A DNA stretch of 64,000 nucleotides. Origin: Alphaproteobacteria bacterium. GTDB lineage: Bacteria > Pseudomonadota > Alphaproteobacteria > RF32 > CAG-239. The DNA is taken from NCBI GenBank assembly GCA_900769705.1, contig CAAGHP010000017.1, positions 79,645-143,644 on the forward strand. Reading direction: 5' to 3'. The notes beneath the pieces are model-generated. The model was not told the DNA's origin, did no database searches, and saw only the letters and a list, made by a program, of their open reading frames with translations. Below are positions 31,579 through 40,694 of the stretch, one piece after another; positions within the stretch are counted from its first letter, which is position 1; each line of letters starts with the position of its first letter. The position numbers and the translations under genes are program-made.

Positions 31579-32833
31579 ACTTTATTACGGCGGGCGTGCC
31601 GGTGGAAAATCGTATGCCTTTGCCGATAGTTTGCTTTTGTTGGGACGGATGAAAAAGCTGCGGATTGCCTGTATGCGCGAGGTTCAGGATAGTATTAAGG
31701 ATTCTGTCCATAAACTTTTGAGCGACCGCATTAACTTTTATGGGTTAAGTGATTATAAAATCAGCGAAACTAAAATAATCAATCAGCTCAGCGGCACGGT
31801 TTTTATATTTAAAGGGCTGCGCGAGCAAGATTCCAATAATATAAAATCACTTGAAGGGATTGATATTGTCTGGTTGGAGGAAGCTCAGAAAATCAGCAAA
31901 AAAAGCTGGGAGATTTTGGACCCGACAATTCGTAAAGCCGGTTCGGAAATTTGGATTTCTATGAACAGAGAAGAAGAAAACGACCCGGTTTGGCGGGCTG
32001 TCGGAGCAAATCCAGATGAACGGACTTTGGTGGTTAAAGTCAACTATACCGATAATCCGTTTTGTCCGGAAGAAATGCGTTATTTGGCGCAAAAGTGTCA
32101 AAAAGAAAGTTCGGAAGATTATGAGCATATTTGGCTGGGGGCACCGGTTGCGGTTGGCAGTCATAAGCTGATTGCTCCTATAGTGGTACGTCAGGCGTTT
32201 GAAACTAAGCTTGAAAATCCGTTATCTCCGCTGATTATCGGGCTGGATGTGGCGCGTTTCGGAGATGATAAAAGCGTGTTTTGCTTTCGGCGTGGAAGAA
32301 AGTGTTTGTTTTTTGAAAGCTATGCCCGTTTGGATAATGTAGAAGTGGCAAACCGCGCCACTTTTTTTATCCGCCAATATAAGCCGGCGCGAGTGTTTAT
32401 AGATGCCGGCGGCGTGGGTGGCGGCGTGGTGGATATTTTGAACGACCGCGGTTTTAAGCGAGTTGTGCGGGCGGTAATGTTCGGTGCTAAAGCGCTAGCT
32501 GACGATCGTTATCATAACCGGCGCGCTGAGATGTGGGACGAGCTGCGGATATGGCTGAGCGGCGAGCAAAAAGTGGAACTGCCAAACGATGAAAATTTGG
32601 CAAATGAGCTTTGCTCCGTTAATAAAAAATATGACAGCCGCGGGCGCTTGCAGCTGGAGGAAAAAGAAGAAATTAAAAAGCGGCTTGGTAAATCGCCGGA
32701 TATGGCGGACGCATTGGCGTTGACTTTTGCCGAACCGGTTTTTGAACGGCCGGACGCAGAGTGCGGACGTCTGCCGAGCGACAGCATAGAAAGTATGTTT
32801 CGTTCTAATAAATCCGCCGATGATAAATGGTGA
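31508..32833 (+). CDS. Phage terminase large subunit
   Basis: 441-aa DNA-packaging motor. The ATPase has Walker A GGRAGGKS (28-35) and Walker B IDIVWLEEA (118-126). The RNase H-like nuclease domain has Asp247 (GLDVARFGDD), Asp299 (VFIDAGGVGGG) and a late Asp in PDMADALALT. It matches the PBSX/P22-like terminase type. It powers genome entry into the prohead and cuts the concatemer. All key residues are present, so it appears intact. It overlaps the upstream gene by 71 bases. Confidence 0.95.
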   Translation: MTNRMIARIPKIFAPLMKLKRRYKLYYGGRAGGKSYAFADSLLLLGRMKKLRIACMREVQDSIKDSVHKLLSDRINFYGLSDYKISETKIINQLSGTVFIFKGLREQDSNNIKSLEGIDIVWLEEAQKISKKSWEILDPTIRKAGSEIWISMNREEENDPVWRAVGANPDERTLVVKVNYTDNPFCPEEMRYLAQKCQKESSEDYEHIWLGAPVAVGSHKLIAPIVVRQAFETKLENPLSPLIIGLDVARFGDDKSVFCFRRGRKCLFFESYARLDNVEVANRATFFIRQYKPARVFIDAGGVGGGVVDILNDRGFKRVVRAVMFGAKALADDRYHNRRAEMWDELRIWLSGEQKVELPNDENLANELCSVNKKYDSRGRLQLEEKEEIKKRLGKSPDMADALALTFAEPVFERPDAECGRLPSDSIESMFRSNKSADDKW

Positions 32834-32858
32834 TTTTTTGTAAAAAGGAGAAGATAAG

Positions 32859-33041
32859 ATGACAAACAAACCAAGAATTATGCGTGAAAACGAGGCTTAC
32901 GGTTGGTTGCCCGAAGATGAGGCTTACGGACGTGTTTCTAATGTTACGTCACAGCCGGAAAGTGAAAATACTTACAGCGACAATGAACTTGCTCCGGAAA
33001 GAAGCGAGGAAGAATATCGTGATGATTTTGGTAAAAAATAA
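32859..33041 (+). CDS. Small acidic phage protein
   Basis: 60-aa hydrophilic protein with an internal repeat (EAYGWLPEDEAYGRV) and an acidic tail. No family recognised. AAAGGAG upstream of the ATG and 25 bases after the terminase stop, so it is translated with the packaging genes. Confidence 0.55.
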   Translation: MTNKPRIMRENEAYGWLPEDEAYGRVSNVTSQPESENTYSDNELAPERSEEEYRDDFGKK

Positions 33042-33121
33042 CTTGCAATTTGCAAACAGTTGATTGATAATGTTTAATACAACTTATTAGTGCTGCAGAG
33101 GAATGAAAGAAAGATACAGCG

Positions 33122-33325
33122 ATGGATATGATTAAAATTTTATTTTATTGCATAGTGTTAGCATTATTAGTGGTTTCATTTTTCTTTGTACCGCGCAGAA
33201 TTAAATTTATGTATATAGGTTTTGTTGCAGGATATTTTTTATTTTGTACAAATCAAAATCTTTTTTCTGTAATAAGTGCCGGAAATGAGGTTTTGTGGAC
33301 TTTAGGGAGTGCAAAATTAAAATAA
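33122..33325 (+). CDS. Small membrane protein (phage cargo candidate)
   Basis: 67-aa protein with two membrane segments (about residues 4-22 and 27-45). No family recognised. Its TAA overlaps the ATG of the next membrane protein (TAATG), so the two are coupled. Base composition is more A/T-rich than the structural genes, which suggests an inserted cargo (moron) cluster. Confidence 0.5.
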   Translation: MDMIKILFYCIVLALLVVSFFFVPRRIKFMYIGFVAGYFLFCTNQNLFSVISAGNEVLWTLGSAKLK

Positions 33326-33675
33326 TGACTGAAACTTGGGATTATAAAACAGTTAAATATGTATTTTTGTGCTTTTTGATAATATCATTTGTTTTAGCGG
33401 CAGAAAGCTCTGTACATTATTTTATTGAGCCTGATACACCTGAAACTGCAGATATTTTAGCAACAATTTTTGTGCATTTAATACCTTGTTTATATATTCC
33501 TCTAGTCGGTTTATTTTGTTTATCAAAATGCGTCTGTATAAGTTATTTTTTGTGCGGAGTTGATATTATGTATTTAGTATTTCAGCTGCACTGTTTGCTA
33601 TATCGCTATCTATGGCCGGATTACGGCGATTGGTGGATATGGAAATATACTATAGGAAAGTTAATTAAGGAATAA
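33325..33675 (+). CDS. Membrane protein (phage cargo candidate)
   Basis: 116-aa protein, three or four hydrophobic segments, Cys- and aromatic-rich (LFCLSKCVCISYFLCGVD). No family recognised. The start at 33325 overlaps the previous stop. With 33122 and 33682 it forms a three-gene membrane cluster inserted between the terminase and scaffold genes. Confidence 0.5.
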   Translation: MTETWDYKTVKYVFLCFLIISFVLAAESSVHYFIEPDTPETADILATIFVHLIPCLYIPLVGLFCLSKCVCISYFLCGVDIMYLVFQLHCLLYRYLWPDYGDWWIWKYTIGKLIKE

Positions 33676-33681
33676 AAATAT

Positions 33682-33906
33682 ATGAAACGGGTATTTTATT
33701 TTGCAGCAGTATTTATCATTTTGGCGGTTATTGGTTTTGCCGGATATTTGTTTTTTGATAAACAAGCCTATTGCTTGGATATTGGAAAAATCTATGACCC
33801 GGTGCAAAAAATCTGCCGTGATGATTGTTTGAGTTGGAACAACCAAACCGGATGCGTGCCGATAACAGATGAAAATCGGCAGAAAAAAGCCGCCGGAAAA
33901 CTGTAA
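33682..33906 (+). CDS. Membrane-anchored small Cys protein (phage cargo candidate)
   Basis: 74-aa protein: N-terminal membrane anchor (about residues 4-25), then a short outside domain with four Cys (CLDIGKIYDPVQKICRDDC and GC) and a basic tail. Possibly disulphide-bonded in the periplasm. No family recognised; it might alter the host envelope, which is speculation. A terminator follows. Confidence 0.5.
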   Translation: MKRVFYFAAVFIILAVIGFAGYLFFDKQAYCLDIGKIYDPVQKICRDDCLSWNNQTGCVPITDENRQKKAAGKL

Positions 33907-33932
33907 AAAAATAATCATTGGCTTTATGAAGC

Positions 33933-33970
33933 AAAACGCTTTGTTGAAATAAAAAACAAGGCGTTTTTTT
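33933..33970 (+). terminator. Terminator after the membrane cargo cluster
   Basis: AAAACGCTTTGTT (33933-33945) with AACAAGGCGTTTT (33955-33967, one G-U) and a T-run. Confidence 0.85.
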
Positions 33971-33991
33971 ATACCCGAAATTTGGAGAAAT

Positions 33992-34222
33992 ATGATGACC
34001 TACATCAGCAGGCAATTCGCGGAAGATGTGCTTCTTCCGGACGGATCTGTCGCGTCTTCGGTCGCGGACGTTGACAAGTATTTACGCGCCACGGGCTTAG
34101 CTCTGGCCGGCGACTATTCAGCCGAATATTATCAAAATATTCGCAATCAACAAGAAAGAGAACGGCGGCAGTCTTTGTTTGCCGATTTTCTTTATAACTA
34201 CAAAAGGATGATATGGAAATGA
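33992..34222 (+). CDS. Phage hypothetical protein before the scaffold gene
   Basis: 76-aa soluble protein (MMTYISRQFAEDVLLPDGS start, Arg/Gln-rich C-terminus). No family recognised. GGAG lies upstream; the second ATG (33995) is equally likely. It overlaps the scaffold gene by 10 bases, so it belongs to the head-morphogenesis transcript. Confidence 0.6.
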   Translation: MMTYISRQFAEDVLLPDGSVASSVADVDKYLRATGLALAGDYSAEYYQNIRNQQERERRQSLFADFLYNYKRMIWK

Positions 34223-35091
34223 ATGATTTAAGAAAAGAACTTGAACGTCAGTTCAAGACATTCGGATTTTATGAGCCGAATGAAAAAACAGTGGAAACAA
34301 TTTCGGAAAATGATACGGCGGCAGAAACAGAGCGTAAGCCATTGGCTGCTCCCGGCGATTTTGATCCGGAATATGCGGCAGCTTTCGGAGAACTTTCGCC
34401 AAAGTGGCAGAATTATTTGTGCAAACGTGATGAAAAGCTGAAAGCGGAACGAAAAGAAATATCGGCAAAACTGGCGCTGTTAAACAGCTTAAACGGTTTT
34501 GACGATGTTTTTCAAAAACGCAGGCTAAATGACGGTATCAGCAGTTTTCAAGAATGGCTGGAAGGCTTGGTTTATGTTGACGAGCAAATTCATAGCCGCC
34601 CAGCCGAAACTTTGGAGGCTTTGGCCAAAGTTTTTCATGTCAATGCACAATTTTCAGAAATTCCGCAAACTGAATTTTCTAATCGAATTTTAAACAGATT
34701 AGCCGAGCTTGATGCAAGTTTCCATAATTTGAAAGACTATTTGCAACAACGGCAAAACGGTGATTTTAACAGCCGGCTGCAAGCGTTTGGCGCACAAAAA
34801 GACGAAAACGGTCGCAGTTTATATCCGTATTTTGAGGCTGTTTATAATCAAATGCGAGCCTTGCTGCAGGGCGGGTTGGCCGCGAGTTTTGAAGACGCCT
34901 ACAAACAGGCGGTTTGGCTCGATGCCGATATCCGCAAAGAGTTGATTGCTAAAAAAATCAACTCAGATGCCGGTGAAGCGCAAAAAGCGCAGAAAGCGAC
35001 ATTTTCCCCAAAGGGAAAAGCAAAAGCGCCGGAAAGACCTCTGACCTTGAGGGAAGAAATTGAAAAAAATATGGCTGCTTTTTTGGATTAA
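34213..35091 (+). CDS. Putative phage scaffold protein
   Basis: 292-aa, highly charged, helix-rich, Gln/Glu/Lys-rich protein without hydrophobic segments, ending in a basic then helical tail (KGKAKAPERPLTLREEIEKN). The position directly before the capsid gene, plus composition, fits a capsid scaffold that guides prohead assembly. The family was not recognised by motif, so the call is contextual. Confidence 0.65.
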   Translation: MEMNDLRKELERQFKTFGFYEPNEKTVETISENDTAAETERKPLAAPGDFDPEYAAAFGELSPKWQNYLCKRDEKLKAERKEISAKLALLNSLNGFDDVFQKRRLNDGISSFQEWLEGLVYVDEQIHSRPAETLEALAKVFHVNAQFSEIPQTEFSNRILNRLAELDASFHNLKDYLQQRQNGDFNSRLQAFGAQKDENGRSLYPYFEAVYNQMRALLQGGLAASFEDAYKQAVWLDADIRKELIAKKINSDAGEAQKAQKATFSPKGKAKAPERPLTLREEIEKNMAAFLD

Positions 35092-35118
35092 TTTAAATTT
35101 TATAAAAAGGATAAAAAA

Positions 35119-36084
35119 ATGACAAATAAAGATTACAATGAAGTGTTTACCGTAACTTTGAACAATCGTTCAAAAGAATTGGCTGATAATATTTCTAAAA
35201 ATAATGCACTTTTAACCCGTTTAAAAGACAAAGGAAAAATGCGTCAGCTGACCGGCGGTTCCAAAATTTTGGAAGAATTAGAATATGGTGAGGGCGATAT
35301 GGTGTGGTATTCCGGTTATGATACCATTAACTATACTCCTAAACAGCTGTTTACAGCGGCTGAATATGCCTTGAAATTGTGCGCCGTGCCTGTGGCGATT
35401 TCCGGTGAAGAATTGCTGATGAACAGTGGACCGGAACAGGTTATGGATTTGTTTGAAAAACGTATTTCTAATGCCGAAAAGACTTTGAAAAACCAAATGT
35501 CAGTGGCTTTGTACAGTGACGGTACCGGTTCGGCCGGCAAAGAAATCGGCGGTTTAGCTTTGCTGGTTGCCGATGATCCGGCTTCCGGCACAGTCGGCGG
35601 TATTGACCGTTCGGCAGCCGGAAACGAATTTTGGCGCAATCAAACTGTCAGCGCAGATATTGATGCTTCAAACATTCGCCAAATGATGAATACTTTGTAT
35701 CATAAATGTTGTCGTAATGCGGATAAACCTGATTTGATTGTTTGCGATGATGCGCTTTATACATTGTTTGATGAATCATTGGCGGCTATGCAGCGTTTTT
35801 CTGATCCCAAAATGGCAGACGCTGGTTTTACCAGCCTTAAATTCAAGGGGGCTGATGTGATTTTTGACGGCGGCCAGGGTGGTCATTGTCCGGAAAAACA
35901 TATGTACTTTTTGAACACCAACTACATTTATCTGCGCACTCACAGAGACCGCAATATGAAAATTATCGGAGGCGACAGAATGTCGATAAATCAGGATGCG
36001 TTATATCGCATTATTGGTTGGGCCGGTAATATGACGATGTCTAATGCGGCTGTTCAGGGCGTTTTGATTAACACTAAAAAATAG
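35119..36084 (+). CDS. Phage major capsid protein
   Basis: 321-aa coat protein with an HK97-like sequence pattern: an N-terminal arm, a segment resembling the E-loop, AEYALKLCAVPVAISGEELL, and a C-terminal axial-domain end (DRMSINQDALYRIIGWAGN). Similar short coat proteins occur in podoviruses. It directly follows the scaffold gene (28-base gap with AAAGGA) and is followed by a strong hairpin, giving high-level expression of head genes. Confidence 0.82.
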   Translation: MTNKDYNEVFTVTLNNRSKELADNISKNNALLTRLKDKGKMRQLTGGSKILEELEYGEGDMVWYSGYDTINYTPKQLFTAAEYALKLCAVPVAISGEELLMNSGPEQVMDLFEKRISNAEKTLKNQMSVALYSDGTGSAGKEIGGLALLVADDPASGTVGGIDRSAAGNEFWRNQTVSADIDASNIRQMMNTLYHKCCRNADKPDLIVCDDALYTLFDESLAAMQRFSDPKMADAGFTSLKFKGADVIFDGGQGGHCPEKHMYFLNTNYIYLRTHRDRNMKIIGGDRMSINQDALYRIIGWAGNMTMSNAAVQGVLINTKK

Positions 36085-36091
36085 TTGTTGC

Positions 36092-36129
36092 TTGAAAAGG
36101 AGTGATAAATAAAAATCACTCCTTTTCAA
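36092..36129 (+). terminator. Long hairpin after the capsid gene
   Basis: Fifteen perfect pairs TTGAAAAGGAGTGAT (36092-36106) with ATCACTCCTTTTCAA (36115-36129). No clean T-run, so it may stabilise capsid mRNA or act as a partial terminator. Confidence 0.75.
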
Positions 36130-36166
36130 TATGTTATAATCATAAATTAAATCGAAAGGAAAAGTT

Positions 36167-36754
36167 ATGGATATGGATTATGCACTGTTTCAGCAAGTTA
36201 TCGGGCAAAGCGAAAGTGAAAAAAATGTGGCAGCCCGATTTTATGATAAAGCGGTAAAAACAAATGAAGTGGCAAAAAACGGGCTGCCTGTTTTCAAAAA
36301 TGTTACTTATATAGAAATTCGCCTTAAAGATAACAGCACCGAAGTTTTCAATCAACCGGCAACGGACGAAAAAATCAGACGTTTTCCTAAAGAATATGCT
36401 TTATATCAACTTTCTAAAAAGCAGGTGGAAAACGGCACTCCTTTAGAGCAGTTTGCGTTTTTGACGGCAGCGGAAATTGCTACCTGCAAAAGCCGCGGAG
36501 TGTTTACCGTCGAGGCCTTGGCCGGTTTGGATATAGATAAGGTGCAGAGCTTAGGTTTGCAAGATGAACATGTTTTAGCTGAAATGTTTTTAGAAAAATC
36601 AAACAATAACAAAATGTTAGATGATTTTGCTAAGAAAGAAGTTGAATATGAGAGAGCGTTAGAGGCCTTGCGCGAGCAACTGGCTGTTGTACAGAGTGCT
36701 TTGAATGAAGAACGCAAGAAAAATGTTGCCGCTAAAAACGGAGAAAAACAATGA
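36167..36754 (+). CDS. Phage head-region protein with C-terminal coiled coil
   Basis: 195-aa protein. The N-terminal globular part (VTYIEIRLKDNSTEVFNQPA), a helix-hairpin-like segment (GVFTVEALAGLDIDKVQSLG), and a C-terminal coiled coil (about 150-190) can be seen. No family recognised. Its stop overlaps the next gene by 4 bases (ATGA), so it is coupled to the head completion gene. Confidence 0.6.
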   Translation: MDMDYALFQQVIGQSESEKNVAARFYDKAVKTNEVAKNGLPVFKNVTYIEIRLKDNSTEVFNQPATDEKIRRFPKEYALYQLSKKQVENGTPLEQFAFLTAAEIATCKSRGVFTVEALAGLDIDKVQSLGLQDEHVLAEMFLEKSNNNKMLDDFAKKEVEYERALEALREQLAVVQSALNEERKKNVAAKNGEKQ

Positions 36755-37470
36755 AAACTATTTTGGAAATCTGCCGCGAAGTTGCCGATTTGGCGGCGAC
36801 TAAGCGCCCCGATAATTTGTTTGATGCCAACAGTCAACAGGAAAGTATTTTTCTGAGTGTGGCTAAGTCGGCGCTGGACAGTCTGTTGCGTTACGGCGAT
36901 TGGCAGGAGCTGACAAAGGAGGGCTGCCTGCGTACGGTTGAAGGACGTACGCAATATCCGATAGCTGAATTTCTGCCGGATTTTTATTGTTTGCTGAACA
37001 ATACTATTTTTATTAAGGACAGCAAAGAACGCGTTATTGGCGCCATTACGCCTGAGCAATGGATGCGCGAAAAATATTTTTCAAGCCCCGGAAATAATCT
37101 TAAATTCAAAATTCAGAACGGGCGCTTTGTGTTTTTAACGCCGCCGGTCGGAGGAATGCGAATTGTTTTTCAATATCGTTCCAATGGAGTGGCGTGGGAT
37201 TTTGATACATTTGAAGAAAAAAGCAAACTGACCGCCAATACTGATGTACCGGTCTTTGACGAATATCTGGTAAAGCTGAATATTTTGTGGCGCTGGCTGA
37301 AACGCAGCGGCCTGGACTACGGAGAAGAATATGACGAATTTCAGCGCGAGCTTAAAAAGCGTTTCGGCGCCGAGCATGCCGCTGCCGATATTTGTCTGGC
37401 GCATCAGGCGGATAATTTGGGCAAAACAGGAGTAATAGTCAATGAAGTTAAAGTTAGCAGCAAGGGGTAA
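36751..37470 (+). CDS. P22 gp4-like head completion / tail accessory protein
   Basis: 239-aa protein. The start (EICREVADLAATKRPDNLF), the aromatic WQELTKEGC segment, and the late NILWRWLKRSGLDYGEEYDEF helix fit the gp4-type protein that plugs the portal of short-tailed phages after packaging. Its place between capsid and gp10-like genes is the same as in P22. The family call is by pattern and synteny. It overlaps the next gene by 29 bases. Confidence 0.65.
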   Translation: MKTILEICREVADLAATKRPDNLFDANSQQESIFLSVAKSALDSLLRYGDWQELTKEGCLRTVEGRTQYPIAEFLPDFYCLLNNTIFIKDSKERVIGAITPEQWMREKYFSSPGNNLKFKIQNGRFVFLTPPVGGMRIVFQYRSNGVAWDFDTFEEKSKLTANTDVPVFDEYLVKLNILWRWLKRSGLDYGEEYDEFQRELKKRFGAEHAAADICLAHQADNLGKTGVIVNEVKVSSKG

Positions 37471-39001
37471 TAAATCGGTAAGTTACACGTTGCCGGCGCC
37501 GATTAAAGGTCTTAACGTCCGCGACAGCTTGGCTGATATGGAGGCGTGCTATGCCGTGGTTATGGATAATTATATGCCGCTGGATACCAAAGTGGCGCTG
37601 CGCAAAGGCTATGTGGAATATGTGAAGCTGCCGGAAAAAGTTTGTACGTTGGCGGAATATAAAAACGGCAGCAGCAATTATTTTTTGGCGATTTCAGGCG
37701 GAAAAGTCTATAATATAAGCTCGCGAAAAAATGTATCAGTTTATAAAAACGTAAAATTTTCAAACAGCTATTGCCGGACTCAGCAATATAAAAATTATCT
37801 ATATTTTGTAAACGGCAGCGATGTCCCGAAAGTCTATTGGCAGGATAACAGCGGGGCTGAGCATTTTGAGGATTGGGGCTTCAGTGCTGCAAATCTCAAT
37901 CCGTTGCGTATAGCTAATATTGGGCTTTCCAAGCAGCGTCTGTGGTTTGTGGAAAGCGGCACGCTCAAAGTCTGGTATCCGGAAACCGCCGGTAATATTG
38001 CAGGCAAGCTGAATTGTTTTGACTTGGCGCAGGTGGCGCGTTTCGGAGGGGAGCTGGTTGCAGTTGCCAACTGGACGCAGGACGGCGGGCAGGGTATAGA
38101 CGACTTGACAGTGTTTATCACGTCTGAGGGGGAAGCTTTGGTTTATGTCGGCTCCGATATCAACAGTGCCGATAGCTGGCAGCTGCGAGGTTCCTATAAA
38201 ATCAGCCGTCCGATTGGCTATAGCTGTTTGGTGCCTTATCAGGGCGATGTTGTAATAATTTCCGAAGACGGCTATATTCCGCTGTCTAAAGCATTGCCGC
38301 TGGAGCAAGCCAACGCGTCGCAGATAGCTTTCAGTGATACCATACGTGGGCTTGTGCTGTCGCGGACTGCGCATAATCTGCAGCGTTACGGCTGGCAGGG
38401 TATAATTTACAGCCGCGGTGGCTACGGGCTTTTTAACGTGCCTGTATCCAACCAATATGAGCAGCATGTGATTAACGTAAACACCGGAGCTTGGTGCCGT
38501 TTTACGGATATTCGCGCGCATTGCTGGGGGTTGTATAATCAGCGGCTTTATTTCGGTGCCGATGAGGGTATTTTTTTGTTTGATGAGGGCTATTCCGACA
38601 ACGGAATAGAAATCAGCGGGCATGTGGAGCAAGCTTATAATGATTTAGGTTGCAACAGCGTCAAAAAAATTCAACTGCTGAATCCGCGCACCAAATCCAG
38701 TACCGGCTATTCGTTGGTTATTTATACCAATATGGATATGGAAAATCGTAAAGTTGATTATTTGGAAAACTTTACGGCTTCTGGACAGCATAAGTGGGAT
38801 GAAACAAAGTGGTCAAGCTCCAAAGAGCCGTTTGGTATAAAATGGGGTGCCGCCGAAAGCACTTCTATTCGCAGTCAATGGATAGCCAATTCATCTACCG
38901 GTTACAAAGCCAGCGTGGTATTTAAAACCAAAACTAAGGGCAATCTGATAGAGTGGTATGAAACCGGAATCCGCTATGAAGTAGGAAATGGTGTGCTATG
39001 A
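37442..39001 (+). CDS. P22 gp10-like packaged-DNA stabilisation protein
   Basis: 519-aa beta-rich protein with repeated blade-like motifs (YFLAISGGKVYNISS, YLYFVNGSDVPKVYW, RLWFVESGTLKVWYP, RLYFGADEGIFLFD) suggesting a beta-propeller. This matches the gp10-type tail hub that closes the portal in short-tailed phages. Follows gp4-like, as in P22. Overlaps the GNAT gene by 4 bases. Confidence 0.75.
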   Translation: MKLKLAARGNKSVSYTLPAPIKGLNVRDSLADMEACYAVVMDNYMPLDTKVALRKGYVEYVKLPEKVCTLAEYKNGSSNYFLAISGGKVYNISSRKNVSVYKNVKFSNSYCRTQQYKNYLYFVNGSDVPKVYWQDNSGAEHFEDWGFSAANLNPLRIANIGLSKQRLWFVESGTLKVWYPETAGNIAGKLNCFDLAQVARFGGELVAVANWTQDGGQGIDDLTVFITSEGEALVYVGSDINSADSWQLRGSYKISRPIGYSCLVPYQGDVVIISEDGYIPLSKALPLEQANASQIAFSDTIRGLVLSRTAHNLQRYGWQGIIYSRGGYGLFNVPVSNQYEQHVINVNTGAWCRFTDIRAHCWGLYNQRLYFGADEGIFLFDEGYSDNGIEISGHVEQAYNDLGCNSVKKIQLLNPRTKSSTGYSLVIYTNMDMENRKVDYLENFTASGQHKWDETKWSSSKEPFGIKWGAAESTSIRSQWIANSSTGYKASVVFKTKTKGNLIEWYETGIRYEVGNGVL

Positions 39002-39447
39002 TTGATGAATATGAGATTTTGCCGGACAAAAATGACCTTATTACAAATTGGGTATGCAAAGGTTTAGGTTGCGGCAAAGAATGGCTGGACAATCATCTTA
39101 CTTTTGGTTTTGCCAGATGCGGAAAAATGATTGGAGGCTTGATTTTTCACAGCTACCGCCAAAATACAGAAGTTTGGTGGACTGTTTACACCACGGACAA
39201 GCGTTGGTGCAACCGCCGAATGCTAAAGACAATGTTTAGCATTGCGTTTAACGGCTTAAAGTGTCGCCGGATATCTTTATTGGTCAGCAAAAGCAATGCA
39301 GCCAGCTATAATTTTGTTAAAAAACTCGGATTTCAGCAAGAAGGAATGTTTAGGGCATATCGTGAAAACGGTGAAGACTGCTACATTTTCGGTATGCTGA
39401 AAGAAGAATGTAAATGGATAAAAGAAAAGGAGAAAATAAATGAGTAA
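38998..39447 (+). CDS. GNAT-family acetyltransferase (phage-carried)
   Basis: 149-aa N-acetyltransferase of the RimJ/RimL type. The acetyl-CoA-binding area is around residues 70-100. The diagnostic C-terminal segment is NAASYNFVKKLGFQQEGMFR followed by AYRENGEDCYIFGML. GNAT genes are often embedded among podovirus tail genes; the substrate is unknown. Coupled to both neighbours by overlaps of 4 and 8 bases. Confidence 0.8.
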   Translation: MIDEYEILPDKNDLITNWVCKGLGCGKEWLDNHLTFGFARCGKMIGGLIFHSYRQNTEVWWTVYTTDKRWCNRRMLKTMFSIAFNGLKCRRISLLVSKSNAASYNFVKKLGFQQEGMFRAYRENGEDCYIFGMLKEECKWIKEKEKINE

Positions 39448-40156
39448 ATCAATAGGAAAAGTTTTTGCAAGTTCTTCAACCGATAAATACGGTTATGAAA
39501 AGAACTATCTGAATTATCTGGGTAATTATGATACATCAAACTATGACAACACCTTGAAGAATATGACAGGGCAGGCGCTCAGTATGAGTCAGAATCTGGG
39601 TAATATGCCGGAATATCAATTTTCGGTAAACGGCTCGGACGAGGCTCGCCAGAGAGCGGAAAACGCTGTGTATCAGTCGGCTATTGACAAGCTTACGCCG
39701 CAATATCAGCAGCTACAGGCGGATTTAGAGACCAGTTTAGCTAACAAAGGCATCGGCGTGGGCAGCGAGGCTTATCAGCGCGCGATGAACGACCTGCAGC
39801 AAAAGCAGAATGAGGCGCTGAATCAGGCGGCTTATCAGAGTATTGCGGCGGGGAAGGGCGCTTATAGCCAAAGTTTGAGCGACAATATTAACAGTGCGAA
39901 TTTCAATAATAATTCGCAGCTGAATTATATTCAGCAAATTAAAGCGCTGCTTGACGGTTCGGTTTCCGGCTATCAGAATCAGGCGAACTTATACGGCACG
40001 AATAAGGATATTGAAAACCGTCTGACATCGGCGCGTCAAAGCGGCTGGGATAATATGTCTAAAACCGCGCAGACAATAGGACATGTTGCCGGAGCTTTTT
40101 CCAGCGGCGGCGCAAGTTCAGCCGCTCTGCAGACCGCAGAAAAAGCCAAAAAATAA
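39440..40156 (+). CDS. Putative internal virion / DNA ejection protein
   Basis: 238-aa protein: Gln/Asn/Tyr-rich helical body (LTPQYQQLQADLETSLANKG), then a Gly/Ala/Ser-rich, mildly hydrophobic C-terminus (GHVAGAFSSGGASSAALQ). The composition and place at the end of the gp4-gp10 cluster fit the small ejection proteins of P22-like phages. No motif match; the call is contextual. Confidence 0.55.
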   Translation: MSKSIGKVFASSSTDKYGYEKNYLNYLGNYDTSNYDNTLKNMTGQALSMSQNLGNMPEYQFSVNGSDEARQRAENAVYQSAIDKLTPQYQQLQADLETSLANKGIGVGSEAYQRAMNDLQQKQNEALNQAAYQSIAAGKGAYSQSLSDNINSANFNNNSQLNYIQQIKALLDGSVSGYQNQANLYGTNKDIENRLTSARQSGWDNMSKTAQTIGHVAGAFSSGGASSAALQTAEKAKK

Positions 40157-40236
40157 AATTAGTTTGCTTGCATTTGTAATTATTTTGTTTTACCGCTTAA
40201 ATATTATTTAATTTAACTGCATCGGGAGAATGATAA

Positions 40237-40674
40237 ATGGAAATAAAAGGTAAAGGACTGTGTGTGCTTGCCGGATTATATTTTACAGCAGACTATCTGA
40301 TTACGGAGCCGGGACGTTGGATTGAATCTTTAGCGGCTTCTATTAAGACTATAACAGACGTTATGTTTTGGGCTTTTGTCGTTCTCCTGATTGTCGGTTT
40401 GTCACAAAAAGAGAGATTTGGTTTTTTGCAGAGCTTTATCACAAAGTTTCCTAAGTTTTCCGTATATATGCATTACATTGGCTGTGTTTCTTTGATTTTG
40501 TATATAGTAAGCGCGGCGGTTGTGCCGGTTCTCTTGTCAGAAAGCGTCGGTTCGCAGTTAAAAGAATATTTAGCCTGGGGATTGGTTGCTTTGAGCTACG
40601 GCGGTGAGCTTCTTGCTTTGATTATCGCAACGCGTAAAGTATTTTTCCAGCCGAAAATTTCTGAAAATAAGTAA
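40237..40674 (+). CDS. Four-helix membrane protein at prophage right end
   Basis: 145-aa inner-membrane protein with four predicted segments (about residues 8-25, 38-56, 78-98 and 113-132). No family recognised. GGGAG upstream. It has its own terminator and may be a superinfection or lysogenic-conversion gene, or chromosomal; the prophage border cannot be placed exactly. Confidence 0.6.
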   Translation: MEIKGKGLCVLAGLYFTADYLITEPGRWIESLAASIKTITDVMFWAFVVLLIVGLSQKERFGFLQSFITKFPKFSVYMHYIGCVSLILYIVSAAVVPVLLSESVGSQLKEYLAWGLVALSYGGELLALIIATRKVFFQPKISENK

Positions 40675-40694
40675 AAAAACGGAAATATAAAAGG

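Noticed and set aside
37799..38632. A 277-codon minus-strand frame opposite the gp10-like gene
   Set aside because: The plus frame shows propeller repeats and coupled overlaps with its neighbours; the antisense frame has neither a ribosome site nor a family pattern.
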